NCBI RefSeq assembly: GCF_014306105.1
Contig: NZ_JACRVF010000002.1
Span: 124,001 to 188,000 of the forward strand
Length of the DNA: 64,000 nucleotides
Source of the DNA: Pontibacter cellulosilyticus
GTDB lineage: Bacteria > Bacteroidota > Bacteroidia > Cytophagales > Hymenobacteraceae
Direction: 5' to 3'
Below are positions 1 through 8,217 of the stretch, piece by piece (the first letter of the stretch is position 1; every line of letters begins with the position of its first letter). A program made the translations under genes and the position numbers. The notes under the pieces were generated by a model that did not search any database, was not told the origin of the DNA, and was given only the letters and a program-made list of their open reading frames with translations.

Positions 1-699
1 CTTATTTGCTGTTTGTCCGTTATAAACTCCGATGCCTGCCACGCCATAATCGCCGCTACCTTTAAGGCCAAGGCTTGTAAGCTCTTCAAATCGCCTTCTA
101 ATTTCTGATGGAGCATAATAAAAGAATACGCCTAGGTCACGCTCATTTGCAATGGCGCTGTTTATTCCGTCGTTACGGTCTAGTGGTAAACGGTTGCTGC
201 TCGATTGTAAGTTCTCAAATCCATATGGGATTTTGCTCTGTCCCACTCTAAACCTATACTCTTTGTTCTTGTCGAGCGCTACGTCGAAGTATGCATCTCT
301 GAGCTGGAAAAAGTTTAGTGTAGTGGAGCTTGGTGAGGAGGCAATGTCAGGCTGTATATATACAAATACCCGCTCGTGCACATTTCCGCTAAAGATCAAA
401 CGGGCTCTTCTGATAAACAAACCACCACCTTCACCGAGAGACTTATCGCATTGGTCGCACTTCAGGTCTGGGTTAGTCTCTAGCAGGCGGTTATATCTTA
501 TTTGAGCATACCCCCTGATAGATAGAATTTCATACCAGGCTTTTTTCTTGGCTGCTTCTGTTATTACAACAGGTTGTACTAGCGGTGTAACCACTATTGC
601 ATTAGTGGTATCAGTCTGTGCTTGTGCTTCTTTGAAAGTAGTTAAGCACATGGCTAAGGCAGTTGCTATAGCAATGCAGCCAAAATTTTTAAGCGTCAT
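1..699 (-). CDS. Porin of the phosphate-selective porin O/P family, C-terminus cut by window edge
   Basis: This leftward gene starts at the ATG complementary to 697-699 and stays open for 233 codons to the window edge, so the C-terminal part of the barrel is not visible. The product begins with a signal peptide (basic start, hydrophobic run, ending near AQA-Q around residue 30). After a short linker come segments typical of the Bacteroidota porin O/P family (an outer-membrane beta-barrel): RGYAQIRYN, then LFIRRARLIFSG and YIQPDI, then FRVGQSKIPYGFENLQS and LPLDRNDGIN. The family name suggests anion or phosphate passage, but substrate cannot be read from sequence. It is divergent from a TonB-dependent receptor, and the region between them carries phased repeats that could control either side. 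Family call is firm; the phosphate role is inference. Confidence 0.8.
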   Translation of the reverse strand, partial: MTLKNFGCIAIATALAMCLTTFKEAQAQTDTTNAIVVTPLVQPVVITEAAKKKAWYEILSIRGYAQIRYNRLLETNPDLKCDQCDKSLGEGGGLFIRRARLIFSGNVHERVFVYIQPDIASSPSSTTLNFFQLRDAYFDVALDKNKEYRFRVGQSKIPYGFENLQSSSNRLPLDRNDGINSAIANERDLGVFFYYAPSEIRRRFEELTSLGLKGSGDYGVAGIGVYNGQTANK

Positions 700-805
700 T
701 TTGGGTGAGTTTAAAATAACAGTTCAAATAATCTGTGAATGAGAGAGTTAGTTAGGTTGCTCTAATTCGGTATGCAAAGAACGGGTGGTAATATTATCTG
801 GATAT

Positions 806-841
806 TAAGCCAATGTTATTTTAATATTATCACTTGGCTTA
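806..841. repeat. Inverted repeat with 8-bp arms in the porin/receptor intergenic region
   Basis: TAAGCCAA (806-813) and its reverse complement TTGGCTTA (834-841) flank a 20-bp AT-rich spacer. It could be an operator or a weak hairpin. No T-tract follows, so a terminator is unlikely. Function unknown. Confidence 0.3.
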
Positions 842-932
842 GGCTAAAAAGCGCTATATCTGAATTCTTTCACAAGTTTTGCTGATACCAGAGTTACCTG
901 ATAATCGAGTTACTGGCAAAAATTCTAGCTGC

Positions 933-972
933 AGTTAACACTGACTTAATTTTGAGTTAACGCTAACTTAAA
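933..972 (+). promoter_or_regulatory. Four direct repeats A(G/C)TTAA with exact 11-bp period, OmpR/PhoB-type operator candidate
   Basis: AGTTAAC (933-939), ACTTAAT (944-950), AGTTAAC (955-961) and ACTTAAA (966-972) repeat with a strict 11-bp period, so the TTAA cores start at 935, 946, 957 and 968. Tandem half-sites one helical turn apart are the known binding pattern of OmpR/PhoB-family response regulators; Pho boxes have 11-bp units. The array lies about 65 bp upstream of a candidate -7 box of the TonB receptor gene, rather far for a classical activator site. Regulator identity is inference. Confidence 0.5.
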
Positions 973-1035
973 GAAACAGCGTGATTCTTAACAGAAGAGT
1001 AATTTCTATGTAAAAATAGGGTAACCTAAGCGATC

Positions 1036-1043
1036 TACTTTTG
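1036..1043 (+). promoter_or_regulatory. Candidate Bacteroidota -7 box for the TonB receptor gene
   Basis: TACTTTTG matches the Bacteroidota -7 consensus TAnnTTTG and lies 28 bp before the ATG at 1071. No clear -33 TTTG is visible about 19 bp upstream, which fits a promoter that needs an activator bound upstream. Confidence 0.45.
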
Positions 1044-1070
1044 CACCGAGACTAATAAACAGTAGATCAA

Positions 1071-3872
1071 ATGAAATTCTTACTCACGATTCTCACCATT
1101 TTTGCCGCCGCAATTAGTGGTTTTGCCCAACAGGGTGTATTAAAAGGAAAAGTAACTGATAAAACAACCGGTGAAGATGTTATAGGAGCCGTTGTCTTTA
1201 TCAAAGGTACATCAAAAGGAACTACCACTGACTACGAAGGTAACTACACACTACCCCTTGAGCCGGGTACTTATAATGTGTCGGTTACCTTTCTTGCTTA
1301 TAAGCCTTTTGAAAGTGCCGGTGTAGCCGTAAAATCTGGCCAGCCAACTACACTTAATATACAGTTGGAAGAAAATGCTACACAACTACAGGCGGTTGAG
1401 ATTGTAGGTACACGCCAGACAAACACAGAGATGGCGGTTCTGGAGTCGATTCGCCAGAGTGAGGTAGTAGTTAGCGGTGTAGCAGGTGAGCAAATTGCCA
1501 AGTCTATGGACCGCGACGCCGCTGAATCAGTAAAGCGTATTCCGGGTGTAACCATACTTAACGACCGTTACGTGGTGATTAGAGGTATGAACCAGCGCTA
1601 CAATACGGTACTGCTGAACGATGCCCTTACGCCAAGTACAGAACCGGATCAAAAAGCTTTCTCTTTCGATATCCTGCCAACCAGCGTGATAGATCGCATT
1701 ATGATCTATAAAAATGGTTCTCCTGAACTGCCTGGTGAGTATGGTGGCGGTATCATTAAAATCTATACTAAGAATGTGGTTGATGAGAACAAAACGTCCA
1801 TTGGTGTTTCGGGTTCTTACCGCGTTGGTACAACTTTCAACAGCTTCCTGACAGACAGCAAAAGCAGCACAGATAAATTTGGTTTTGATAATGGCAAGCG
1901 TGCTTTGCCTGCCGGAGTGCCCGCTAATACAAACACAGTAGGTAATCAGGATGAGATAGCCAAGATTGGTAAACTATTCCCGAATAACTGGTCTCCTCTT
2001 TCGACAACTGCTACGCCAGATCTTCGCCTTTCACTTGGCCTAAACCGCCGCTTTGATCTTGGTAATATCAGAGTGAGTACTGTGTCTGCAGCGTCTTATA
2101 GCAATACACAATCTATCACAGAAGGTACAAGAGATACATACGGCGCCTTTGATGAAGCGGAAGGAAAAAGCTTAAAACTGCAGAGCTACAACGATAACAT
2201 ATATACTAATAATGCGCGTATAGGTGTGATCAGTAACTGGATGGCACGCCTGAACAACAATAATAAAATCGAGTTCAGAAACTTGTTCAACCAGCTGGGC
2301 AGCAATGAGGTACTGGAGCGTGAGGGTATAGACTTTGCGAACGATGATCAGCGTCAGCGTAACTACTCGCTGCGTTATGAGAGCCGTACGATCTACTCTG
2401 GTCAATTACAGGGTACACACGACTTCAACGACAACAAGTCTACCATTACATGGACAGGAGGTTACAACTACACCAACCGTAATGAGCCGGACTATCGCAG
2501 AGTGCGCACAGCAGACGATGATAACGACGGTACCTATCGTTTGCTCTTCCAGCCAATCCCGACCCTAAGAGATGCAGGCCGCTTTTACTCTGACCTGAAT
2601 GAGCAGGGAGTAATGGCTAACGGACAGTTCGAGCATAGATTTACAACAGCAGACTCAGCGGCTGAGAATGCTCCTAAATTAAGAGTAGGCTTTTATGCAG
2701 AGCGTAAGAACCGTGACTACTCTTCCCGCTTCTTCTCTTTTGCGCCATTGAATACAGACACATTTGATGAGAGCATTACCTATAAGCCGCTAAACGAAAT
2801 ATTTGCTCCAGGCAATATCGGTACATCCATAGGCTGGAAACTGCTGGAAGATTTTAACCCACAAAACAATTACAAAGCTCAGAATACTTATTTGGCAGGC
2901 TATGTAGGTGGTGCCTCTCCACTAACAGAGAAGCTATCGGTATCAGGTGGTGTGCGTGTAGAGTATAATAACCAGGAGCTATCTACCCTAGGCTTCGACG
3001 GTAGCACCATTAACAAAGATAACCCGGTGCTGAGTGTGCTACCTTCAGCTAACTTCACTTACTCGCTTACACCTAGAGCCATGCTACGTGCCGGCGGAAG
3101 CGTTAGCGTAAACCGTCCGGAGTTCCGTGAAATTGCTCCTGCGCCATACTTTGACTTCGTGAATTTATTAGAGGTGAAGGGTAATCCAAATCTGGACATT
3201 GCAACCATCTATAATGGCGACCTACGCTACGAGTTTTACCCTAACCCAACAGAGCTTATTTCCTTTGGTGGTTTCTATAAATACTTCAATAAGCCGATTG
3301 AAACAGTTTTCCAGAATACGTCAGGTGCTAACTCCATCACTTTTGCCAACGCCAAGAATGCTTATAGCTATGGTGTAGAGACAGAGGTAAGAAAGTCACT
3401 ACTAGATGTGTCAGAATCCAGCTTTGTGCAAAAACTGACGGTTGTACTAAACGCTGCATTTGTACAGAGCCAGGTAGAGCTGTCAGATGAATATGCTTCA
3501 TTTCAGACAGGCAAACGCCCAATGGTAGGCCAGTCGCCCTATGTAGTTAACACAGGTGTTTATTACCAGGACGATGACCGTCAGTTACAGTTTAACGTGC
3601 TGTACAACATAATCGGCAAGCGCATCTTCGCTGCCGGTAGCAACCTAAACCAAACAGTTTACGAAATGCCTCGCCACCAAATCGACCTATCCTTAACGAA
3701 GGGTATAGGTGAGCATTTCGAAATAAAAGCCGGTATCCAGGATCTGCTAAACCAGAAAACGCGCCTGATACAGGATTCTAACGACGACCAGAAAATCACA
3801 GACCTTGACGAGTCTTTCAGGGCTTTTCGCAAGGGGCAGTACTCTACACTGGGCGTTACCTATAAATTTTAA
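1071..3872 (+). CDS. TonB-dependent receptor with carboxypeptidase-regulatory-like N-terminal domain
   Basis: This 933-residue outer-membrane protein imports a ligand through a plugged 22-strand barrel energised by TonB. A signal peptide ends near GFAQQG (residue 20). A carboxypeptidase-D regulatory-like domain follows (about 22-105; GKVTDKTTGEDVIGA). The plug domain (about 125-235) contains the motifs RIPGVTILNDRYVVIRGMNQ and PGEYGGGIIKIYTKN. The rest is barrel and ends in an aromatic residue (GVTYKF). There is no SusD partner; instead a lipoprotein gene follows after 46 bp, apparently in the same operon. The ligand is unknown. The porin O/P neighbour and the phased upstream repeats would fit phosphate limitation, but this is inference only. 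No AAGTATA heptamer occurs in this gene, unlike most neighbours. Confidence 0.88.
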   Translation: MKFLLTILTIFAAAISGFAQQGVLKGKVTDKTTGEDVIGAVVFIKGTSKGTTTDYEGNYTLPLEPGTYNVSVTFLAYKPFESAGVAVKSGQPTTLNIQLEENATQLQAVEIVGTRQTNTEMAVLESIRQSEVVVSGVAGEQIAKSMDRDAAESVKRIPGVTILNDRYVVIRGMNQRYNTVLLNDALTPSTEPDQKAFSFDILPTSVIDRIMIYKNGSPELPGEYGGGIIKIYTKNVVDENKTSIGVSGSYRVGTTFNSFLTDSKSSTDKFGFDNGKRALPAGVPANTNTVGNQDEIAKIGKLFPNNWSPLSTTATPDLRLSLGLNRRFDLGNIRVSTVSAASYSNTQSITEGTRDTYGAFDEAEGKSLKLQSYNDNIYTNNARIGVISNWMARLNNNNKIEFRNLFNQLGSNEVLEREGIDFANDDQRQRNYSLRYESRTIYSGQLQGTHDFNDNKSTITWTGGYNYTNRNEPDYRRVRTADDDNDGTYRLLFQPIPTLRDAGRFYSDLNEQGVMANGQFEHRFTTADSAAENAPKLRVGFYAERKNRDYSSRFFSFAPLNTDTFDESITYKPLNEIFAPGNIGTSIGWKLLEDFNPQNNYKAQNTYLAGYVGGASPLTEKLSVSGGVRVEYNNQELSTLGFDGSTINKDNPVLSVLPSANFTYSLTPRAMLRAGGSVSVNRPEFREIAPAPYFDFVNLLEVKGNPNLDIATIYNGDLRYEFYPNPTELISFGGFYKYFNKPIETVFQNTSGANSITFANAKNAYSYGVETEVRKSLLDVSESSFVQKLTVVLNAAFVQSQVELSDEYASFQTGKRPMVGQSPYVVNTGVYYQDDDRQLQFNVLYNIIGKRIFAAGSNLNQTVYEMPRHQIDLSLTKGIGEHFEIKAGIQDLLNQKTRLIQDSNDDQKITDLDESFRAFRKGQYSTLGVTYKF

Positions 3873-3918
3873 CCAAGAATAAACTTCTAAACCTTTTAAC
3901 ACTTTTTAACAAGCAATT

Positions 3919-5262
3919 ATGAAAAAGTTACTTAATCTAGTGTTTGTAGCCTTGTTCTCTGTAGCATTTTTTGCCTGCGATGATGAGGAAACTACTACAC
4001 CAACTCCAACAGGCTTACAGTTTACAACTGCCCAGGAAAATGGCATGACTGTAATCTCTGGCTCTACAGAAGAGAATTACACTATGAAGGCAGGTACCAA
4101 ATACATGCTGAAAGGGTTTGTATATGTAAAAGATGGTGCAACGCTTACTATTGAACCAGGTACTGTTATCAAAGGCGATAAGGCAACAAAAGGTACACTA
4201 GTTATTGAGCGTGGAGGTAAAATCATGGCGGAGGGCACTGCTGCCAAACCAATCGTGTTTACTTCTGCACAGCCTGCCGGCTCTCGTGCGGCAGGTGACT
4301 GGGGTGGTATCATCATCCTAGGTAAAGCCCCGGTAAACCTTGGTGCTAACGCCATGATCGAAGGTGGTATTGATCGTGCTTACGGTGGTACTGATGCTGC
4401 TGACAACTCTGGTGTGCTGAAGTATGTGCGTATTGAGTATCCAGGTATTGCTTTCCAGCCAGATAATGAGATTAATGGTCTTACGATGGGTGGTGTAGGT
4501 TCTGGTACAACAATCGATTATGTGCAGATATCTTATAGCGGCGACGACTCTTTTGAGTGGTTCGGTGGTACAGTAAACGCTAAACACCTGATCGCCTACA
4601 AAACTGTAGACGATATGTTTGACACAGACAACGGATATTCTGGCAAACTGCAGTACCTGGTAGGTATTTCTGATCCTAATGTAGCGGATGCTTCTGGTTC
4701 TAACGGTTTTGAGTCTGACAACGATTCTCAGGGATCTGCAACTACTCCTGTTACATCGCCAACTTACTCTAACGTAACGCTTTTCGGACCACTTGGAGCT
4801 TCTTCTTCTCCAAACTCAAACTTTAAGCGTGCCCTGCACCTGCGTCGTAATAACAAGACAAAGCTGCACAACTCAATTGTATTAGGCTTCCCAACTGGTT
4901 TGCTGTTGGATGGTACTGCTACTGAGACGAACGCAACAAACAATGAGTTTAAGATCCAAAATACTGTAATTGCTGCCCCATCTGGTAAAGCACTTACACT
5001 AGTATCTGGAAGTACTTTCGATATCAACACCTGGTTTAATGCAACTGCTAAAGGAAACGCAGTAGTTAATGATGCTTCTACACTAGGTATAAACGGTGCT
5101 TACAATGCTTCGCCAAACTTTGTAAAAGCGACTACATCTGTAACTCCTAGCTTCACTGGTTTAGATAGCTTCTTTGATCAGGTTGATTTTGTTGGTGCTT
5201 TTGGTGCTAATAACTGGACTGCAGGTTGGGCGAACTTTAACCCACAGAGCACAAACTATTAA
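3919..5262 (+). CDS. Lipoprotein of unknown function, probable beta-helix, partner of the TonB receptor
   Basis: The product has 447 residues. It begins with a lipoprotein signal (MKKLLNLVF... with Cys at residue 20 in the lipobox FFAC, followed by the acidic DDEE), which in Bacteroidota often means surface export. The body is rich in short Gly/Asn/Asp/Thr turns and repeated strands (GATLTIEPGTVIKGD, GTLVIERGGKIMAEG, DWGGIIILGKAPVNLG, GDDSFEWFGGTVNAKH), a pattern seen in right-handed parallel beta-helix proteins. Close relatives are common next to TonB receptors in Cytophagales, and I know of no proven function. It lies 46 bp after the receptor stop and is followed by strong hairpins, so the two genes probably form one transcript. 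A role in ligand capture is inferred from context. Confidence 0.7.
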   Translation: MKKLLNLVFVALFSVAFFACDDEETTTPTPTGLQFTTAQENGMTVISGSTEENYTMKAGTKYMLKGFVYVKDGATLTIEPGTVIKGDKATKGTLVIERGGKIMAEGTAAKPIVFTSAQPAGSRAAGDWGGIIILGKAPVNLGANAMIEGGIDRAYGGTDAADNSGVLKYVRIEYPGIAFQPDNEINGLTMGGVGSGTTIDYVQISYSGDDSFEWFGGTVNAKHLIAYKTVDDMFDTDNGYSGKLQYLVGISDPNVADASGSNGFESDNDSQGSATTPVTSPTYSNVTLFGPLGASSSPNSNFKRALHLRRNNKTKLHNSIVLGFPTGLLLDGTATETNATNNEFKIQNTVIAAPSGKALTLVSGSTFDINTWFNATAKGNAVVNDASTLGINGAYNASPNFVKATTSVTPSFTGLDSFFDQVDFVGAFGANNWTAGWANFNPQSTNY

Positions 5263-5318
5263 GACTCTAATGATACTGGTTGCACATGTATGGGTGAGAA
5301 ACATCGTGGCAATCGTTA

Positions 5319-5379
5319 GCAGGGCGGCTTAGTCTCCCGCCCTGCGTGAAGCCCGCCAACTAGGCGGGTTTCTTTTTTT
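5319..5379 (+). terminator. Double hairpin terminator after the receptor/lipoprotein operon
   Basis: The first hairpin has 9-bp arms (5319-5327 and 5337-5345, GCAGGGCGG/CCGCCCTGC). The second pairs 5349-5357 with 5363-5371 (core CCCGCC/GGCGGG) and is followed by a T-rich tract (5369-5379). The second is a textbook Rho-independent terminator for the rightward operon. Confidence 0.8.
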
Positions 5380-5387
5380 ATCTGTGC

Positions 5388-5564
5388 TTAAAAAGTAACT
5401 GTAGGGGCATCGCCGCCGCAGGAACGTAGCACGAACACGATGATAACAATAATCAATACCAGCCCCAGGCAGCCTGCCCCAAGGCCACAGCCTCCCTTGC
5501 CGCCTGCTGTGCCACCACCAAAAAGTTTCCTCAGAAAGTATAGCTTTAGTAGTCCTCTCCACAT
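5388..5564 (-). CDS. Small glycine-rich single-pass membrane protein, 58 residues
   Basis: A 59-codon frame runs from the ATG complementary to 5562-5564 to a TAA at 5388-5390. The predicted peptide has a basic, aromatic start (MWRGLLKLYFLRKLFGGG), a Gly/Cys-rich middle (GGKGGCGLGAGC), a hydrophobic segment at about residues 33-46 (LGLVLIIVIIVFVL) and a short polar tail. The layout suggests a one-span inner-membrane peptide. It lies between the MoxR gene and the rightward terminator, with a perfect 19-bp hairpin just upstream. A longer frame overlaps it on the same strand, but its Trp/Arg-rich translation has no protein-like features. Function unknown. Confidence 0.5.
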   Translation of the reverse strand: MWRGLLKLYFLRKLFGGGTAGGKGGCGLGAGCLGLVLIIVIIVFVLRSCGGDAPTVTF

Positions 5565-5582
5565 AAATCCAAATTATGTATA

Positions 5583-5623
5583 AACAGTAACACCCAACCG
5601 GCTACCGGTTGGGTGTTACTGTT
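5583..5623. repeat. Perfect 19-bp hairpin with 3-nt loop
   Basis: Arms 5583-5601 and 5605-5623 are perfectly complementary around a CTA loop. It is downstream of the leftward moxR-like gene and upstream of the 58-residue frame. No strong T-tract follows on either strand, so it may be a 3'-end stabiliser, a weak terminator of the MoxR transcript or a protein-binding site. Confidence 0.6.
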
Positions 5624-5683
5624 ACGTTTTGGTATTGACTTACGTTTAGGGATAGCCTAGCAGGCTTTGCAGCTAGCTTATAC

Positions 5684-6676
5684 TTAACTAATAGGTACTT
5701 TACGAAGTATGGCTTCGATAAAATCTTTTGCAGTAATACCGTCGGCCTCTGCTTCGTAGTTAAGTATAATGCGGTGGTTCATGATGTCATGCGCTACTTC
5801 CTTAATATCTTCTGGCAGTACATAGTCGCGCTCATCAAAATAGGCTACTGCTTTGGCGGCACGATTTAATGCTATACTTGCTCTTGGCGATACTCCAAAC
5901 TGAATGTAAGGAGCAAACTCAGGCAGGTCATACTCAGCAGGGCGGCGTGTGGCAAATACCAACTCTATAATGTATTTCTCCAAGGTTTCTGAGATCTGCA
6001 CCTGGTTTATGTCGTTGCGAATGGCAAAGATGTCTTCTTTCGAAAGTACTTTAGCAACAGAATCCTGAAACGACATGTTGGCCATCCGGCGCATAATCTC
6101 TAACTCATCGGCTTTTTTAGGATAATCGATGTATACTTTCATCATAAAGCGATCCACCTGCGCCTCCGGTAGAGGGTAGGTACCTTCGTGCTCTACAGGG
6201 TTTTGGGTTGCCAGCACCAGGAAGGGGAGGTCTAACTGATAGGTGGTTTCGCCAATCGTTACCTGTTTCTCCTGCATCGCCTCCAGCAACGCCGACTGTA
6301 CTTTGGCGGGAGAGCGGTTAACTTCGTCGGCAAGTATAAGGTTGGCAAAAATTGGCCCTTTCTTCACCTCGAACGCTGAGGCGTTCTGGTTGTAGATCAT
6401 GGTGCCGATCAGGTCAGATGGCAATAGGTCTGGTGTGAACTGAATACGCTGGAAGTCGAGCCGGAGCGCTTTGGAAAGGGAGTTAATAGTTAGTGTCTTT
6501 GCCAGGCCAGGTACACCTTCCAGCAAAATATGCCCTCCGGTAAATAGCCCGATCAGCAAGCGGTTTACCATGTACTGCTGGCCTACCACTGCTTTGCTTA
6601 CTTCATCAAATACCTGCTTTATCTTTCTCTGGTGCTCTTTCACCTTATCTTCATACATCAGATCGTCTGCTGCCAT
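5684..6676 (-). CDS. MoxR-family AAA+ ATPase
   Basis: This 330-residue cytoplasmic ATPase belongs to the MoxR family, which acts as a chaperone in maturing protein complexes or inserting metal cofactors. The Walker A motif GVPGLAKT lies at residues 54-61 and the Walker B motif LILADEVNR has Asp117-Glu118. Sensor-type segments follow (LVLATQNPVEHEGTYPLPEAQVDRFMM) and a C-terminal lid (FGVSPRASIALNRAAKA). Length and motif order are normal for the family. Such genes usually sit beside DUF58 and von Willebrand factor A genes. None is nearby here, so this copy stands alone and its client is unknown. The gene reads leftward with a spacer of about 120 bp to the next gene and no visible Shine-Dalgarno. 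Confidence 0.9.
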   Translation of the reverse strand: MAADDLMYEDKVKEHQRKIKQVFDEVSKAVVGQQYMVNRLLIGLFTGGHILLEGVPGLAKTLTINSLSKALRLDFQRIQFTPDLLPSDLIGTMIYNQNASAFEVKKGPIFANLILADEVNRSPAKVQSALLEAMQEKQVTIGETTYQLDLPFLVLATQNPVEHEGTYPLPEAQVDRFMMKVYIDYPKKADELEIMRRMANMSFQDSVAKVLSKEDIFAIRNDINQVQISETLEKYIIELVFATRRPAEYDLPEFAPYIQFGVSPRASIALNRAAKAVAYFDERDYVLPEDIKEVAHDIMNHRIILNYEAEADGITAKDFIEAILRKVPIS

Positions 6677-6760
6677 GCTGCTTCAGAATTTTTAAACTCT
6701 TAAATATAGTAATTATTGTGCATCTGAGGGTAATTCACCTGTAAGTGCGCCACCGGAAAT

Positions 6761-6786
6761 AAAAAAAGCACCTTGTGAGGTGCTTT
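6761..6786 (-). terminator. Rho-independent terminator of the PH-like membrane protein gene
   Basis: AAAGCACCT (6765-6773) pairs with AGGTGCTTT (6778-6786) around a 4-nt loop. Read leftward the hairpin is followed by a run of T residues, as expected after the gene at 6816-7295. Confidence 0.8.
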
Positions 6787-6815
6787 AAAAGTATTTATGC
6801 AAGCTGTGGCAGCTG

Positions 6816-7295
6816 TTATGCAGCACAGTTCTGTAGTTGCGACTGTCGAGCGTGCTTAGCTTTTCTAACCATTTCAATCAGGTTGCTGATACCCTTTTCC
6901 TCGATCTCTAAAGGTAGAATCATTACACCGTCATGAGTTTTAATATGCACGCGGCGGTTTCGCGTCATAAAGAAAAGCATTAGGAAGAAGCCACTTAACA
7001 AAGCGAAGGAGTCGTTAAAGTATACCATAAATGCCATACCCATGCTCAACCCAAAGTATAGGCTATTGCCTGCTACTTTTACTTCCCAACCTTCAATATC
7101 CTCTAGTTTAATAGAAGAGAATCCTAGCTTAGTCCAGGCTAGTTTCCTCAGGATAAGACGATGAGTGGTAAGAGACAGCTTCTTGTCAACTGTTTGGATA
7201 AGGTACTGCTCTCCGTATTCCAGCTTTGAACTAGCTGTAGAGAGCGTAAAATTAAGTTTGCTTAACTTAGGATAAGGTCGTAAAGTCAGTATCAC
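6816..7295 (-). CDS. Small membrane protein with a possible bacterial PH-like domain
   Basis: The product has 159 residues. It starts at GTG (complement of 7293-7295); an in-frame stop lies upstream and no ATG appears until mid-protein. The first 75 residues resemble a beta-rich PH-like fold (YGEQYLIQTVDKKLSLTTHRLIL, then SIKLEDIEGWEVKVAGN). Two adjacent hydrophobic stretches follow at about 80-108 (LYFGLSMGMAFMVYF and LLSGFFLMLFFM). The C-terminal part is a strand-rich segment and helix (RRVHIKTHDGVMILPLEI). The domain call is by pattern only; function is unknown. It has its own terminator and about 230 bp of AT-rich sequence upstream. Confidence 0.6.
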   Translation of the reverse strand: MILTLRPYPKLSKLNFTLSTASSKLEYGEQYLIQTVDKKLSLTTHRLILRKLAWTKLGFSSIKLEDIEGWEVKVAGNSLYFGLSMGMAFMVYFNDSFALLSGFFLMLFFMTRNRRVHIKTHDGVMILPLEIEEKGISNLIEMVRKAKHARQSQLQNCAA

Positions 7296-7466
7296 TGTGT
7301 TTTCGATAGATGTTTAATAGGTAGATTACAAAAGCGCTTAAATGGTTGCATGAATTATGGCGCAAAGATAAAATTTTTATAGTTATACTTCATTTTGTTG
7401 TAAAAAAAGTATTTTATATATGTGCAACTATATAGATAAAGCGAAATATAGCAATAAGTGTGCCGA

Positions 7467-7513
7467 TAAAACAACAAAGCCTCCCTGCATTACAAGGAGG
7501 CTTTGTTGTTTTA
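7467..7513 (-). terminator. 18-bp stem terminator of the acidic protein gene
   Basis: Positions 7467-7484 pair with 7496-7513 around an 11-nt loop. The T-rich end on the leftward strand makes this a Rho-independent terminator for the gene at 7526-7984. The long AT-rich base of the stem could also stop rightward transcription. Confidence 0.85.
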
Positions 7514-7525
7514 TGGAGGCTTTTG

Positions 7526-7984
7526 TTAATCGGTTAAATAGAAATCTCCCTCGTGGCCGTGTGCGCGTTGGTTCTTAAAGCGTGCAATATCAGCCTGCAT
7601 GTTATCATAGATTTCCTGTATTTCTTCTGAGTCAGCTGTAAGTGGCTTTATATGTTCGCTCAAAAGTTTTGCCGCAAGTGGGTAAAACTTAGAGTCATCG
7701 GTGTTCTTAGCATTTACTTTAAATGAGCTAACAGCACTCTCCAGCTTCTTCAGGTCCGGATACTTACCCTTAAACTCCTGAATAGTATCCCGAAGCTTTT
7801 CCCGTATCATCAGATACACATCTTCTTCGAAGGTCATGCCGAAGTCGTCATCATCCTCGTCGTCGTAGTCCTGGGAAAAATCGTCGTCGTAGTCAAAATC
7901 GTCTCTCATGGCTGCTAGTTTCTGTTTTTTTATTTGGTAGTACGGGTTAAGTTTTGGTTTGTGTCGAAGCTTTTTGCTTTTCAT
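7526..7984 (-). CDS. Acidic protein of unknown function
   Basis: I place the start at the ATG complementary to 7982-7984, giving 152 residues; a longer frame would need TTG, and an internal ATG at 7909 is also possible. The first 25 residues are strongly basic (KSKKLRHKPKLNPYYQIKKQKL). A very acidic Asp/Glu stretch follows (FDYDDDFSQDYDDEDDDDFG, ending about residue 49). The rest looks alpha-helical (VYLMIREKLRDTIQEF, LKKLESAVSSFKV). The charge switch and absence of signal or membrane segments suggest a cytoplasmic protein that may bind another macromolecule. I do not recognise the family. Confidence 0.6.
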   Translation of the reverse strand: MKSKKLRHKPKLNPYYQIKKQKLAAMRDDFDYDDDFSQDYDDEDDDDFGMTFEEDVYLMIREKLRDTIQEFKGKYPDLKKLESAVSSFKVNAKNTDDSKFYPLAAKLLSEHIKPLTADSEEIQEIYDNMQADIARFKNQRAHGHEGDFYLTD

Positions 7985-8161
7985 CTGAAAATACAAGCTT
8001 CTTCAATATAATTACAAAGTGCTTTTACGCATTAGGAATGCATAATTAGCATTTCGCTGTATTATATGCAACAGGTTACGGACTCCCTATCAGAACTGTT
8101 TTTATGTTTTTCCCACAGACTTCTATAGCAGGTGCAAGATGAATGCTGAAAATGAGGCTGA

Positions 8162-8202
8162 AACAGAAAGCCCCGGCTAAAGTATAGACGGGGCTTTCTG
8201 TT
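8162..8202 (-). terminator. Terminator hairpin with 14-bp stem
   Basis: Positions 8162-8175 pair with 8189-8202 around a 13-nt loop that contains an AAGTATA word. It lies 16 bp past the stop of the leftward gene at 8218-9324. Confidence 0.8.
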
Positions 8203-8217
8203 AGATTCAATTCTATT

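Noticed and set aside
152..742. Two rightward frames at the left edge (117 and 64 residues)
   Set aside because: They lie antisense to the porin O/P gene, whose leftward translation shows a signal peptide and clear family motifs.
5329..5562. A 77-residue leftward frame rich in Trp and Arg
   Set aside because: It runs into the rightward terminator and its translation has no protein-like features; the frame shifted by one base gives the plausible 58-residue membrane peptide.
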